Source: Firm-04 sp045617625 | Lineage (GTDB): Bacteria > Bacillota > Clostridia > Oscillospirales > Ruminococcaceae | Direction of reading: 5' to 3' | Length of the DNA: 29,465 bases | Assembly (NCBI GenBank): GCA_045617625.1 | Contig: JAZLJA010000003.1 | Coordinates: 1-29,465, forward strand | Notes under the pieces: model-generated | Told to the model about the DNA's origin: nothing | Database searches by the model: none | The model's input: only the letters and a program-made list of their open reading frames with translations | Shown here: in pieces, positions 15,098 through 23,816 of the stretch | How positions within the stretch are numbered: the first letter of the stretch is position 1 | How the letters are laid out: each line of letters begins with the position of its first letter | Translations under genes and position numbers: made by a program

Positions 15098-16624
15098 ATG
15101 AAGAAACACAGACATCTTTTGCGGCTTGCCGCGGCAGGGGCATCGGGTTTGCTTGCCTGCGCCGCGATGACGCTCCCTGCCGCCGCCGATGAACCCTATG
15201 ACGTTTACAACTACAACAACTTCGATGAGGCGGTGCCCTCACAGGCGGGTTATCTCGCAGAGCGCAGTATTTCGGGGCTTGATCTGGGCACCACGGCACT
15301 CTCCGCACCTGCCGATCTGTTCAAGGATAAAGCCGACTTTTTCTACATTGTGGATTCGGGCAACAACCGCATTGTCAAGGTTGACCCCGATTTCACAAAA
15401 GCCGTGGCGATCCTCGACCGCTTCACCATGCCTGACGGCTCTGAGACCACGCTGAAAAATCCCAAGGGCATTTACGTTTCGCCTGACACGGGGCTCATTT
15501 ACATCGCAGACAACGAAAACGCCCGTGCCCTGATCGTCAATGCCGATTTGCAGGTGCAGCAGGTCATCACAAAGCCGAGTTCTGCCGTTTACGACCAGCA
15601 GCTCACGTTTTTGCCGCAGAAGATCCTCTGCGACAATGCGGGAAATGTGTATATCGTGCTGGGCAACACCACCAAGGGTGCCGCCATGTTTGACGCGGAA
15701 GGCACATTCATCGGCTATTACGGCGCAAACACCGTGCAGGCAACCGCTGAGGTCATCGCCAATCACTTCTGGAACGCGATCGCTTCGGAGGAGGAGAAAA
15801 AATACCGCACCCGCAGCACCCCCACCGCATTCGATAATTTCGATATCGACACGGAAAAAGGATTCATCTTCACATCCACCTCTGCAAGCAGTTCCAACAG
15901 CGATATCGTCAAAAAGGTCAACCCTGAGGGGCAAAACCTGTTTTCGTATATGTCGGGCACCACATGGGGCGACCTGTTTGCCACATGGTACAGCGGCACA
16001 AACTATAAATCCAAGATCGTCGATATCGACATCGGCGACAACGGCACCATCAACTGCCTCGACACCACCACGGGCAGAGTGTTCCAATACGATGAGGAAG
16101 CCTCGCTGGAATTCATTTTCGGCACCACCGGCGACCAAGTCGGCGCATTCACGCAGGGCGGCGTGGCGGCACTCGAAACCAAAGGTGCAAACGCCGAACA
16201 GATCTACGTGCTGGACAGCGGCAAGGGCACTGTCACCGAATTTGCGGAGACCGAATTCGGAAGCATTGTCCACAAGGCAAACGCCCTTTATAATGACGGC
16301 TACTATGAAGAAGCACTGGAGCCCTATCTCGAAGTGCTGAAGCGCGACGGCAATTTCGTAGAGGCAAATTACGGCATCTCCGCCGCCTACTATAACATGG
16401 GGATGTATCGGGAATCCATGAAATATGCAAAAAAAGCCGATGCTTCCGGACGCTATAACCGCGCTTTTGAACGCTATCGCTCGCAGTTTTTGAAAGCCCA
16501 CCTCGCCGAGATCCTCATCGGCATTGTGGTGCTTGTCATCGGCATCAAAGCGGGCAAATATTTCCTGAAAAAGCGGAAATCGACGAAAAAGCCCGCCGAC
16601 ACGACCGCCGCATCATCGACATAA
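15098..16624 (+). CDS. NHL beta-propeller / TPR protein with C-terminal membrane anchor
   Basis: This 508-residue protein has a signal peptide (1-30), then NHL-type propeller repeats (about 35-370; blades show patterns such as FYIVDSGNNRIVKVD, IYIADNENAR and IYVLDSGKGTV). A TPR-like helical pair (about 385-450, ANALYNDGYYEEALEPYLEV), one membrane helix (about 470-488) and a short Lys-rich cytoplasmic tail follow. Most of the protein is therefore outside, held by its C-terminus. NHL and TPR domains normally bind partners and ligands instead of catalysing. AAGGGGG precedes the ATG by about 8 bases. Its place between permeases and the Yip1 protein suggests a scaffold of the transport complex; this is inference. 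Confidence 0.8.
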   Translation: MKKHRHLLRLAAAGASGLLACAAMTLPAAADEPYDVYNYNNFDEAVPSQAGYLAERSISGLDLGTTALSAPADLFKDKADFFYIVDSGNNRIVKVDPDFTKAVAILDRFTMPDGSETTLKNPKGIYVSPDTGLIYIADNENARALIVNADLQVQQVITKPSSAVYDQQLTFLPQKILCDNAGNVYIVLGNTTKGAAMFDAEGTFIGYYGANTVQATAEVIANHFWNAIASEEEKKYRTRSTPTAFDNFDIDTEKGFIFTSTSASSSNSDIVKKVNPEGQNLFSYMSGTTWGDLFATWYSGTNYKSKIVDIDIGDNGTINCLDTTTGRVFQYDEEASLEFIFGTTGDQVGAFTQGGVAALETKGANAEQIYVLDSGKGTVTEFAETEFGSIVHKANALYNDGYYEEALEPYLEVLKRDGNFVEANYGISAAYYNMGMYRESMKYAKKADASGRYNRAFERYRSQFLKAHLAEILIGIVVLVIGIKAGKYFLKKRKSTKKPADTTAASST

Positions 16625-16639
16625 GGAGGTGTACCGTTC

Positions 16640-17269
16640 ATGATGGATTTCACACAGCCCCAGTGGGTCAAACACGTTTTGTTTCACCCGTTTGAGGGCT
16701 TTGAAGACTTGCGCTGGAAAAAGGGCGGTACGCTCAAATACACGGCAATCATCGTCATCGCACTGTTTTTCGCACTGATCGGCTGGGACCGCTGGTGCGG
16801 TTTCCAATTTCGACCGCTGCCGAATGCACTGTTTTCCGTGGTGCCCTATATCATGAAAAGCGTGGTGTATTTCGCGGCGTGGTGCATCGGCAACTGGTCT
16901 GTCTGCACACTGCTGGACGGCGAAGGCACCTTCAAAAACATCACGATATACAGTTCCTACGCGCTGATCCCGTATATCGTCTGCACATTTGTCAACGTGA
17001 TCCTGTCGCATGTGCTGGTGCGTGACGAAGCGGTGTTCTTCAACACGATCTATTACATCGGGCTGCTCTGGACGGCGCTTCTGCTGTTCAATGCAGTGAA
17101 ATCCGTGCATCAGTACAGCTTCACGAAAACAGTTGTCGCCATTGTGCTGACCTTCATCGCCATGCTGATCATTCTGTTTCTGGCAGTCCTGTTTTTGAGC
17201 CTGTTCCAGAAGGTCTATGTATTCTTCTATTCGGTTTACACCGAGATCTTGTACCGCATTCGCGTGTGA
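16640..17269 (+). CDS. Yip1-family polytopic membrane protein
   Basis: 209 residues with about five membrane segments (roughly 34-50, 65-88, 104-123, 132-150, 162-190). The N-terminus MMDFTQPQWVKHVLFHPFEGFEDLRW, with the HP-x-x-GFxxxxW pattern, is typical of bacterial Yip1-domain proteins. Their function is unknown; eukaryotic relatives act in membrane traffic. AAGGAGGT (16623-16630) is 9 bases before the ATG, and a second ATG follows at once. It is tightly packed between the NHL/TPR gene and the DUF5696 gene, consistent with one transcript and one complex. Confidence 0.8.
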   Translation: MMDFTQPQWVKHVLFHPFEGFEDLRWKKGGTLKYTAIIVIALFFALIGWDRWCGFQFRPLPNALFSVVPYIMKSVVYFAAWCIGNWSVCTLLDGEGTFKNITIYSSYALIPYIVCTFVNVILSHVLVRDEAVFFNTIYYIGLLWTALLLFNAVKSVHQYSFTKTVVAIVLTFIAMLIILFLAVLFLSLFQKVYVFFYSVYTEILYRIRV

Positions 17270-17282
17270 GGAGGGGAGAAAT

Positions 17283-19682
17283 TTGCGTAACAACCGAAAA
17301 AAGCTCTATGCCTGCCTGACCGCGGCAATGCTGCTGATACAAACGGGCGCGATGAATCTCCCCGTGCTTGCCGACACCGAACCCGACACTGCCGAATCCC
17401 AAAGCGATACGGCATCTGCGGGTGGAACAGCAAATCCCGAGGCGGTAGAATGGGTCACGCGCTCTGAGGCGGATGTGCTTGCAAAAATGCGCATCGCCGC
17501 CGAAAACGACAACCTTGCATTTTACGTCTGGGACAACGAAAAACTTGCCGACGACGAAAAAGCCGAGGATGTCTTTGCTCTGAAAAACAAGAAAGACGGC
17601 TATATCTGGTGGTCATCCCCGATCAACGCGGGCGGCGACAAGATCGCCTCAAAAGTGCTTTGCAAAGAATTGCAGTCCACACTGGTTTTGTCCGCCGCAG
17701 AACCCGATAACCGTTCCTCATCGTTTGCACGTTCCGGCGACGCCTCAAAATGCACCGTGATCGTCAAGGATGTGAAAAACGGCGTCCAGGTGACTTATAA
17801 CTTCAAGAAAGCGGGCATCAAAATTCCCGTGACCTATACGCTCTGCGAGGATTATCTGGGCGTCACCATCAACAGCGAGGACATCACCGAAAAATACGGT
17901 GTGGAAAGTGAAGATGAGGACAAGTTCATCATCACGCATTCGCTTGCGGTGCTCAACGCATTCGGCGCGGCAGATTCCAAAGAGGAGGGCTGTTTTGTCA
18001 TCCCCGACGGTTCGGGCGCGGTCATCAATTTCAACAACCGGAAATACACCGCCAAAACATACAGCCAGCTGATCTACGATGTGGACACCACTGCAGTGCC
18101 GAAAACCAAAGGCCCCGTTGTTGAGGGCGTTTCGCTGCCGATGTACGGCATTTGCAAAGGCGAAAATGCCATGCTTGCCGTGGCAGCAGGCGGCGACGGA
18201 AACTGTACCCTCAATGCCGATGTCAGCGGCAAGGGGCAATCCAACACCGAGTATAACCGCTGCTTCTTCCGATTCAATCTGCGCAGTCAGGATACCTACT
18301 ATCTGGGCGGTGACAGTCTCAATCCGCTCGACGTCTACGAGAAAAATATGGAGCACACCAAAATTGATGTGCGCTACTATCCCCTCTGCGCCGCCGATGC
18401 CATCAACGAGGATAACAGCGAAAATCTCGATTACGTGGACATTGCCGCACGCTATCGGCAGTATCTCACGGAAGATATGGGCGTTCAGCCGAAAGCAAAG
18501 GCAAACGACGCCGCACTGTATCTCGACATCTACTGCGGCTGCGAAAAGCAAAAGAATATCCTCGGATTCCCTGTGTTCATGAAAACCGCCATGACGAATT
18601 TCGATGAAGCACAGGACATCGTGAAAGCTGTGCAGGCGGCAGGTGCCGACGATCTGGTCGTGTCGCTCAACCATTGGACATCGGCAGGCATCAGCGGCAA
18701 GGTCGATTATAAGGCAAAACCCGCCGCGACACTGGGCGGAAAATCCGATTTCAAAAAGCTGACGTCCTATCTCGATGAAAGCGGCATTGCATGGTATCCG
18801 ATCGTCAGCAACACCGCGTTTTATTCGGGCAATGGCTATTCCTCATTCACCGACACGGCAGTGCGTGTGTCGGGCTCATTCGCCCGCATCGTCGATTATG
18901 AACGCGCCTACGGTGTACCCTATGGCGAAAAGAAAACCATGTCGCTGCTATCGCCCAGCACATTTTCAGAGCTCTATGCCAAGCTTGCGGAGAATTATCA
19001 GAAAGCAGGGCTCAAATCTGTGGGCATTGGTGCAATGAGTTCCACGCTCTATGGCGACTACGGCAAAAAATCGGCATCCTCCCGTGAGCAGACCAAAACG
19101 GTCATCACGGAAAGCCTGCAAAAATTGCAGAGCGACGTCGGCTCGGTGCTTTCTGCAGATCCCAATGCCTACGTACTCCCCTGCACCGACCGTATCACCG
19201 ATATGCCGCTCTATTCCAGCGGATTCAACCTGTTCGACGGCGACATTCCGCTTTATCAGCTTGTCATGCACGGGCTGATCCCTTACGCGACCAAAGCCGT
19301 CAACGGCAGTGCCGATGCGAAACGGCTCGTGATGCTTGCAGCGGCAACAGGCAGCAATCTGCATTTTGATTTGCTCCACGCCGAAATCAGCGAGCTGAAA
19401 GACACCGATTACGACGTATATTACTACGCCTATCATGACTACTGGACACAAAATGCGGCGCAGTATCACGCATTCATCAAGGATGTGGTGGCAGCGGTCA
19501 GTGATTCGCATATCATCAGCTATCAGGCGGACGGCGACAAAATCACGACAAAATATGCAAACGGCACGGAGACGCTCGTGAACCTCACCGACTGCTCCGT
19601 GACCATGAACGGCAAAACCCGTTTTCTGAAAGATTATCTGAAGGAAGGAGAGGATGTTCTTGGCAGCGAAAACAAAGGATAA
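17283..19682 (+). CDS. Secreted DUF5696 protein, glycosidase-like fold suspected
   Basis: 799 residues, with a Sec signal (about 1-35, AxA-type end near PVLA) and no lipobox. The middle (about 60-340) is beta-rich and contains YGICKGENAMLAVAAGGDG, a segment I associate with DUF5696. The region around 420-700 reads like a TIM barrel: LYLDIYCGCEKQKNILGFPV, then ADDLVVSLNHW, GGKSDFKKLTSYLDESGIAW, and a late GDIPLYQLVMHGLIPY. A small beta domain ends the protein. No catalytic residues can be assigned, so enzyme activity is suspicion only. The start is a TTG at 17283 behind GGAGGGGAG (17270-17278); the longer frame upstream lies inside the Yip1 gene. It overlaps the next permease gene by 29 bases. 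Confidence 0.78.
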   Translation: MRNNRKKLYACLTAAMLLIQTGAMNLPVLADTEPDTAESQSDTASAGGTANPEAVEWVTRSEADVLAKMRIAAENDNLAFYVWDNEKLADDEKAEDVFALKNKKDGYIWWSSPINAGGDKIASKVLCKELQSTLVLSAAEPDNRSSSFARSGDASKCTVIVKDVKNGVQVTYNFKKAGIKIPVTYTLCEDYLGVTINSEDITEKYGVESEDEDKFIITHSLAVLNAFGAADSKEEGCFVIPDGSGAVINFNNRKYTAKTYSQLIYDVDTTAVPKTKGPVVEGVSLPMYGICKGENAMLAVAAGGDGNCTLNADVSGKGQSNTEYNRCFFRFNLRSQDTYYLGGDSLNPLDVYEKNMEHTKIDVRYYPLCAADAINEDNSENLDYVDIAARYRQYLTEDMGVQPKAKANDAALYLDIYCGCEKQKNILGFPVFMKTAMTNFDEAQDIVKAVQAAGADDLVVSLNHWTSAGISGKVDYKAKPAATLGGKSDFKKLTSYLDESGIAWYPIVSNTAFYSGNGYSSFTDTAVRVSGSFARIVDYERAYGVPYGEKKTMSLLSPSTFSELYAKLAENYQKAGLKSVGIGAMSSTLYGDYGKKSASSREQTKTVITESLQKLQSDVGSVLSADPNAYVLPCTDRITDMPLYSSGFNLFDGDIPLYQLVMHGLIPYATKAVNGSADAKRLVMLAAATGSNLHFDLLHAEISELKDTDYDVYYYAYHDYWTQNAAQYHAFIKDVVAAVSDSHIISYQADGDKITTKYANGTETLVNLTDCSVTMNGKTRFLKDYLKEGEDVLGSENKG

Positions 19683-20625
19683 GTCAAGCGAAAAGCCGCG
19701 CGGCATCAAAATGCCCTATGAGCGCAGAAAAGCCCTCTACGGCTACGGCTTTATCGCGCTCTGGCTGGTCGGAACCATCATCTTCTTCCTCATTCCGCTG
19801 GTTGAGTCGCTTTGCTACTGCTTCATGCAGAACAGCACCCTCAAACCCGATGTCGGCGGAATGCGAAAAGACTGGCTTCCCATCGCGGGCGGCGGATTTC
19901 TCGCAAACTTCAAGTTCGTGTTTGCCCAAGACCCGCAGTATAAACAGTATCTCATCGGCGTGCTGAAAGACACCGCGCTCACCACCCCGATGATCCTGAT
20001 TTTTTCGCTGTTCATCGCGGTCATTCTCAACCAGAATTTCAAAGGCAGAGGCTTTGCCCGTGCGATTTTCTTTCTGCCGGTCATCATCGCAACCGGACCT
20101 GTTTACAACATCATCAACGGCGACATCGCCGCCACGGGCGCGGACAGCGGTGCACAGTTCTCAACGCTGTTTGAAACGGATATCGTCGATGAACTGCTGG
20201 AATTTCTCGGCGTGATGAACATTTCGTCAAGCCTGTCGGAAGTCATCAACACGGTGGTCACGAACATTTTCGGGCTTGTGTGGAACAGCGGTATCCAGAT
20301 TTTGATCTTCCTCGCGGCGCTGCAAAATATCCCCGTATCAGCAAAAGAAGCGGCGTCGATGGAGGGTGCAACGGCTTGGGAATACTTCTGGAAGATCACC
20401 CTGCCGTATGTCAGCCCCATGATCCTCGCAAACTTCATTTACACGGTCATTGACAGCTTCACCGCAACGGACAATCTGGTGATGATGCGCGTTGTCGAAA
20501 AACAGCTGGACTGGGATTTCGCCTACGCCGCGTCTATGGCATGGAGTTATTTTGCGATCGTCATGCTGTTTGTGGGCATCATCGTCCTGATTCTCAATCG
20601 GTTTATCTTCTATGAAGTCGAGTAA
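19654..20625 (+). CDS. Sugar ABC transporter permease, MalF type (pair B)
   Basis: 323 residues with a basic N-terminus, six membrane segments and the EAA loop near residue 228 (SAKEAASMEGATAWEYF, then ITLPYVSP). It has an extended periplasmic region after the first helix, including KPDVGGMRKDWLP. The start overlaps the DUF5696 gene by 29 bases, implying translational coupling. AAGGAAGG serves the ATG at 19654; a TTG at 19660 with AGGAG nine bases upstream is an alternative. It pairs with the next gene to form a second permease heterodimer in the same operon. Confidence 0.9.
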   Translation: MFLAAKTKDKSSEKPRGIKMPYERRKALYGYGFIALWLVGTIIFFLIPLVESLCYCFMQNSTLKPDVGGMRKDWLPIAGGGFLANFKFVFAQDPQYKQYLIGVLKDTALTTPMILIFSLFIAVILNQNFKGRGFARAIFFLPVIIATGPVYNIINGDIAATGADSGAQFSTLFETDIVDELLEFLGVMNISSSLSEVINTVVTNIFGLVWNSGIQILIFLAALQNIPVSAKEAASMEGATAWEYFWKITLPYVSPMILANFIYTVIDSFTATDNLVMMRVVEKQLDWDFAYAASMAWSYFAIVMLFVGIIVLILNRFIFYEVE

Positions 20626-20639
20626 AGGGGGTGCAGAAT

Positions 20640-21752
20640 ATGGAAGAAACACATAAGCCGTCAGAAAACGACGAAATCACCGTATCTGCGCCCGAATCGA
20701 GCACAGACGATATTCCGGAAAGTGCAAAGCCCGTTGTTCACGCAGAGCATCAGGTGGGCGAGGGCATGAGCAAAAAAGAAGCCATGAAGATCCGAATGCA
20801 GAACATGAACAAGCAGGAAATTGCGTATCTTCGCAGAAAGCAGCTTGTCGAAAAAATCTGGCCCGTGTTTCGGTTTTTGATTCTGTTCGGGCTCGGATTC
20901 GTCATTCTGACTCCGCTGCTGTTCATGTTAAGCTACGGTTTCCGTGACAACCGCGATATGAGTGACCCGACCATCATCTGGATCCCGCGGCATCTCACGC
21001 TGAAAATCATGAAGCAGACCATCAGCGCGATGGGCTTGCTCAATTCCCCCGCGCACCGCGGCAACCCGATCGTCAATACGCTGTTCATCAACCTTGGCTG
21101 CTCGATTTTTCAGGTCATCACCTGCGCCGTGACAGGCTACGGCTTTGCGCGGTTCAAGTTCAAGGGCAGAAACCTGCTGTTCGGCATCGTCATTCTGATG
21201 ATTCTGGTGCCGACGCAAATCATCTCGATTCCGCTTTACATGACGTTTAAAAACTTCCTGTTCGGTGCAGTCAATCTGATTGACAACCCGCTGGTGATGT
21301 TTTTGCCCGCCATGACCGCAAACGGCATCCGTGCAGGGCTGATGATCTTCATTTTCCGACAGTTTTTCCGCGGCTTGCCGAAAGAACTGGAGGACGCGGC
21401 ATATCTGGACGGATGCGGACCGCTTGGGACGTTTCTGAAAGTCATGGTGCCGAATGCGGCGTCATCATTTTTGACGGTATTTCTGTTTTCGATCGTGTGG
21501 TACTGGAATGATTATTACGTATCATCCGCATTTTTCACAAACACAAAAACGATCGCGCTGGTGCTGAAAAATCTGAGCGGCACACTGAACATCGCCATTT
21601 TCAACAATGCGAATGCAAATGTCAGCGCACGCGAAAAGATCGTGTGGCTGGAGGCAGGCTGTTTGATTTCGATCACGCCGATGCTGATTCTGTATGCGTG
21701 TCTGCAAAAGTATTTCACGGAGGGCATTGAGCGTTCGGGGCTTGTCGGCTGA
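20640..21752 (+). CDS. Carbohydrate ABC transporter permease, MalG type (pair B)
   Basis: 370 residues. The first 75 or so are soluble and charged, with an acidic start (EETHKPSENDE) and then a basic amphipathic stretch (KKEAMKIRMQNMNKQEIAYLR is split across them). Six membrane segments follow, with the EAA loop near residue 249 (LEDAAYLDGCGPLGTF, then VMVPNAAS). This N-terminal extension is absent from the pair A MalG protein. A GTG at 20631 is in frame, but AAAGGGGG (20623-20630) places the start at the ATG at 20640. It is the last gene of the operon. No ATPase gene follows. Confidence 0.9.
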   Translation: MEETHKPSENDEITVSAPESSTDDIPESAKPVVHAEHQVGEGMSKKEAMKIRMQNMNKQEIAYLRRKQLVEKIWPVFRFLILFGLGFVILTPLLFMLSYGFRDNRDMSDPTIIWIPRHLTLKIMKQTISAMGLLNSPAHRGNPIVNTLFINLGCSIFQVITCAVTGYGFARFKFKGRNLLFGIVILMILVPTQIISIPLYMTFKNFLFGAVNLIDNPLVMFLPAMTANGIRAGLMIFIFRQFFRGLPKELEDAAYLDGCGPLGTFLKVMVPNAASSFLTVFLFSIVWYWNDYYVSSAFFTNTKTIALVLKNLSGTLNIAIFNNANANVSAREKIVWLEAGCLISITPMLILYACLQKYFTEGIERSGLVG

Positions 21753-21823
21753 GAGCACTCTGCTCTCACGAATCGCAGAAAATTTACGCTCAGGCTTTTC
21801 AAAGGCTTGGGCGTAATTTTTTT
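21751..21823 (+). terminator. Operon terminator (two hairpins)
   Basis: A small hairpin GAGAGCA-CTC-TGCTCTC (21751-21767) is followed by a long stem, TTACGCTCAGGCTTT (from 21784) with AAAGGCTTGGGCGTAA (21801-21816, wobble pairs allowed). Seven Ts follow (21817-21823). Confidence 0.88.
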
Positions 21824-21841
21824 GATATGTGCATCTATACA

Positions 21842-21896
21842 TTGACACGAAACCGGATTTGTGATAGAATGAAATCAGCCTGAAAATATATCAGGC
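21842..21896 (+). promoter_or_regulatory. Sigma-A promoter and +1 hairpin of the dockerin lysozyme gene
   Basis: TTGACA (21842-21847), a 17-base spacer and TAGAAT (21865-21870). The predicted start near 21877 coincides with a hairpin, GCCTGA (21878-21883) and TCAGGC (21891-21896). Confidence 0.8.
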
Positions 21897-21937
21897 ACAT
21901 GCAAATCGGGAGATTCAAAAAAAGAGGAGGCTTTTCC

Positions 21938-23365
21938 ATGCGTCTGTTATCGAAACTCACTGCGGCATTCGTAGCCGTCGTCATCAGCATCAGCGGCATG
22001 AGCCTGCCTGTCGGCAATGTCCGTGCAGCTGACAACATCGCCCACGACCCATCCCGCGATGTCAATGCGGAAGGCGTCGGCAACCCCTTCAACTTCGGTG
22101 AGCGCAACACCCCTGCGGATGCATCCACCGCGGAAATCCGCGCCATCAACCACAAAATGACCGTTCAGGAGGTCAAATACGCGCTGTATAAGGAAATTGA
22201 CGAGCACTGGGATCTGCTCACCGTGCGCCTCGGTCAAGCCGAGCGTGAAAAGGTCTATGCGCTGTTTCTGGGCGTCGGCACGCGTGAATCGACCCTCGGC
22301 GGCAACGGCGACGGTGCCGATCTGGAAACCGCCTACGATCAGGGCTTCGGTGTCAGTTCCGCACACGCCTACGGAACGCTGCAAACCGCAGTCACCGCCT
22401 TTGCCGACTGCGACCCCACCTTCATGAAAGAGGAAGACGTCCCCGAAATGTTCCAGTATTCGCTGTCCGAATCGACGTTTTACGACGCGATCATCTCGAA
22501 TCATATGGGTATTCGGAAAATTCTGCATTTCGTGCATTCCGCAATCGTGGACTACAATCTCTCCGGCTATCAGGTGGTGCGTGCGGCTCTGAAAGGACAT
22601 AACACGGGCTGGGCGGATTTCGACGAGAACAATGTGGGCTATTATGCCAACTACCCCGACGAGATCATCGCGCAAGCCAAGTGGTATTATGAGGAAGGCC
22701 ATCTCTACGACAACGAATTTTCGTGGACAGGCAATCAGGCGATCGAAAGCTATCGCAGTGACGACGCATGGGACTGGTGGGGCGACGGTCAGCCAAGCCT
22801 TGCCGAGATCGGTTCGTCATCGGGCGGCGGCACCGGCACCACCGCCACCACCACAAACGGCCCTAAAACAACCACCACAACCACACGCACAACAGCATCC
22901 TCCGTTGACCCTTACCGCGATTTCACCGTTTCGCCGTCCTATGTCGATATTGCCGTGGGTGACAAGTCCGTGCAGATCTCGGCACCTGCGGGATCAACAT
23001 TTGAATCGAACGACAAGGAGATCGTCACCGTGGATGAATCGGGCGTCATCACACCGCTGCGCGAGGGCATGGCGCAGATCGCCGTTTATTCGCCCTATGT
23101 CAAGGGAGATTTCCGAACGGTCACGGTGAATGTCAAGGCAGGCAATCCCAACACCTCGGAAATCGAACAGAACACACTCATGGGCGATGTGGACCTGAAC
23201 GGTGCGGTGACGATCGCAGATGCAGTTTTGCTTGTGAAATTCCTCTGCGGTATGGAATCATTCACTGCCAAGCAATCCAAAGCAGCAGATATGGATTACA
23301 ACGGAAAACTGACGGCTGCTGATCTTACGATGCTGAAACGCTATCTCATTTCAACGGGCAGATAA
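21938..23365 (+). CDS. Secreted lysozyme-like protein with BIG2 and C-terminal dockerin
   Basis: 475 residues. The domains are a signal peptide (about 1-32), a lysozyme-like region (about 65-290), a Thr-rich linker (about 300-325), a BIG2-like Ig domain (about 328-408) and a type I dockerin (about 417-475) with two loops, GDVDLNGAVTIAD and ADMDYNGKLTAAD. In the first domain, RESTLG (E117) followed about 30 residues later by YGTLQ (145-149) resembles the catalytic Glu and the GxMQ motif of soluble lytic transglycosylases. The fold call is tentative. The dockerin means it would plug into a cohesin scaffold or cell-surface anchor. The frame is open upstream, but AGAGGAGG (21923-21930) fixes the ATG at 21938. 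It could target peptidoglycan or another beta-1,4 glycan. Confidence 0.8.
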   Translation: MRLLSKLTAAFVAVVISISGMSLPVGNVRAADNIAHDPSRDVNAEGVGNPFNFGERNTPADASTAEIRAINHKMTVQEVKYALYKEIDEHWDLLTVRLGQAEREKVYALFLGVGTRESTLGGNGDGADLETAYDQGFGVSSAHAYGTLQTAVTAFADCDPTFMKEEDVPEMFQYSLSESTFYDAIISNHMGIRKILHFVHSAIVDYNLSGYQVVRAALKGHNTGWADFDENNVGYYANYPDEIIAQAKWYYEEGHLYDNEFSWTGNQAIESYRSDDAWDWWGDGQPSLAEIGSSSGGGTGTTATTTNGPKTTTTTTRTTASSVDPYRDFTVSPSYVDIAVGDKSVQISAPAGSTFESNDKEIVTVDESGVITPLREGMAQIAVYSPYVKGDFRTVTVNVKAGNPNTSEIEQNTLMGDVDLNGAVTIADAVLLVKFLCGMESFTAKQSKAADMDYNGKLTAADLTMLKRYLISTGR

Positions 23366-23439
23366 CCCGAAATCCGCCGAGGGGATTCTCACACGAATTT
23401 GTGCAAACTGCCGAATTCAAAAAAAATGTGGAAATCCCC

Positions 23440-23468
23440 TTGACTTTCCCTCGCTGTTTTGATATAAT
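23440..23468 (+). promoter_or_regulatory. Promoter of the tRNA pair
   Basis: TTGACT (23440-23445), a 17-base spacer and TATAAT (23463-23468). The start is near 23475, nine bases before the tRNA-Leu 5' end. Confidence 0.88.
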
Positions 23469-23483
23469 AGATGAGTACTGAAT

Positions 23484-23566
23484 GCGAGTGTGCTGGAATT
23501 GGCAGACAGGCACGTTTGAGGGGCGTGTGCTTCGGCGTACGGGTTCAAGTCCCGTCACTCGCACCA
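23484..23566 (+). tRNA. tRNA-Leu (anticodon GAG), CCA encoded
   Basis: Acceptor GCGAGTG (23484-23490) pairs with CACTCGC (23556-23562). The anticodon arm is CACGT-TTGAGGG-GCGTG, giving GAG and reading CUC/CUU leucine codons. A variable region around TGCTTCGGCGT and a T arm ACGGG-TTCAAGT-CCCGT follow. ACCA (discriminator plus CCA) is encoded. Confidence 0.96.
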
Positions 23567-23581
23567 ACTGCATAAGCAGCC

Positions 23582-23605
23582 GTGATATCGAGGATCAGAT
23601 ATCAC
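23582..23605 (+). other. Inverted repeat between the two tRNAs
   Basis: GTGATATC (23582-23589) and GATATCAC (23598-23605) form an 8-bp stem with an 8-base loop in the spacer of the tRNA transcript. It may guide processing. Confidence 0.5.
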
Positions 23606-23609
23606 ACAT

Positions 23610-23698
23610 GGAAAGATGGCTGAGCTGGTCTAAGGCGCACGACTGGAAATCGTGTAGGCGTTAATAGCGTCTCGAGGGTTCGAATCCCTCTCTTTCCG
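23610..23698 (+). tRNA. tRNA-Ser (anticodon GGA), CCA not encoded
   Basis: Acceptor GGAAAGA (23610-23616) pairs with TCTTTCC (23691-23697), with discriminator G at 23698. The anticodon arm CACGA-CTGGAAA-TCGTG gives GGA (UCC/UCU serine codons). A long variable arm (TAGGCGTTAATAGCGTCTC) and T arm GAGGG-TTCGAAT-CCCTC confirm a class II tRNA. The next bases are CTT, so CCA must be added enzymatically, unlike the tRNA-Leu beside it. Confidence 0.96.
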
Positions 23699-23706
23699 CT
23701 TCAATG

Positions 23707-23750
23707 AAATACCGTAGATTCGTTTGAAAAGACGAATCTACGGTATTTTT
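23707..23750 (+). terminator. Terminator of the tRNA transcript
   Basis: A perfect 17-bp stem, AAATACCGTAGATTCGT (23707-23723) with its complement (23732-23748), an 8-base loop and a T-run ending at 23750. Confidence 0.92.
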
Positions 23751-23816
23751 GTTTATGTGGCGATGCCTGTCCAAAATTTCAGCAGTATTGGTTGTGAAAT
23801 AGGATTTTCGTTGTGA

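Noticed and set aside
23382..23439. Long-range inverted repeat GGGGATT/AATCCCC before the tRNA promoter as a terminator of the lysozyme gene
   Set aside because: The arms are 7 bp with a loop of over 40 bases and no T-run follows on the plus strand, so support is too weak.
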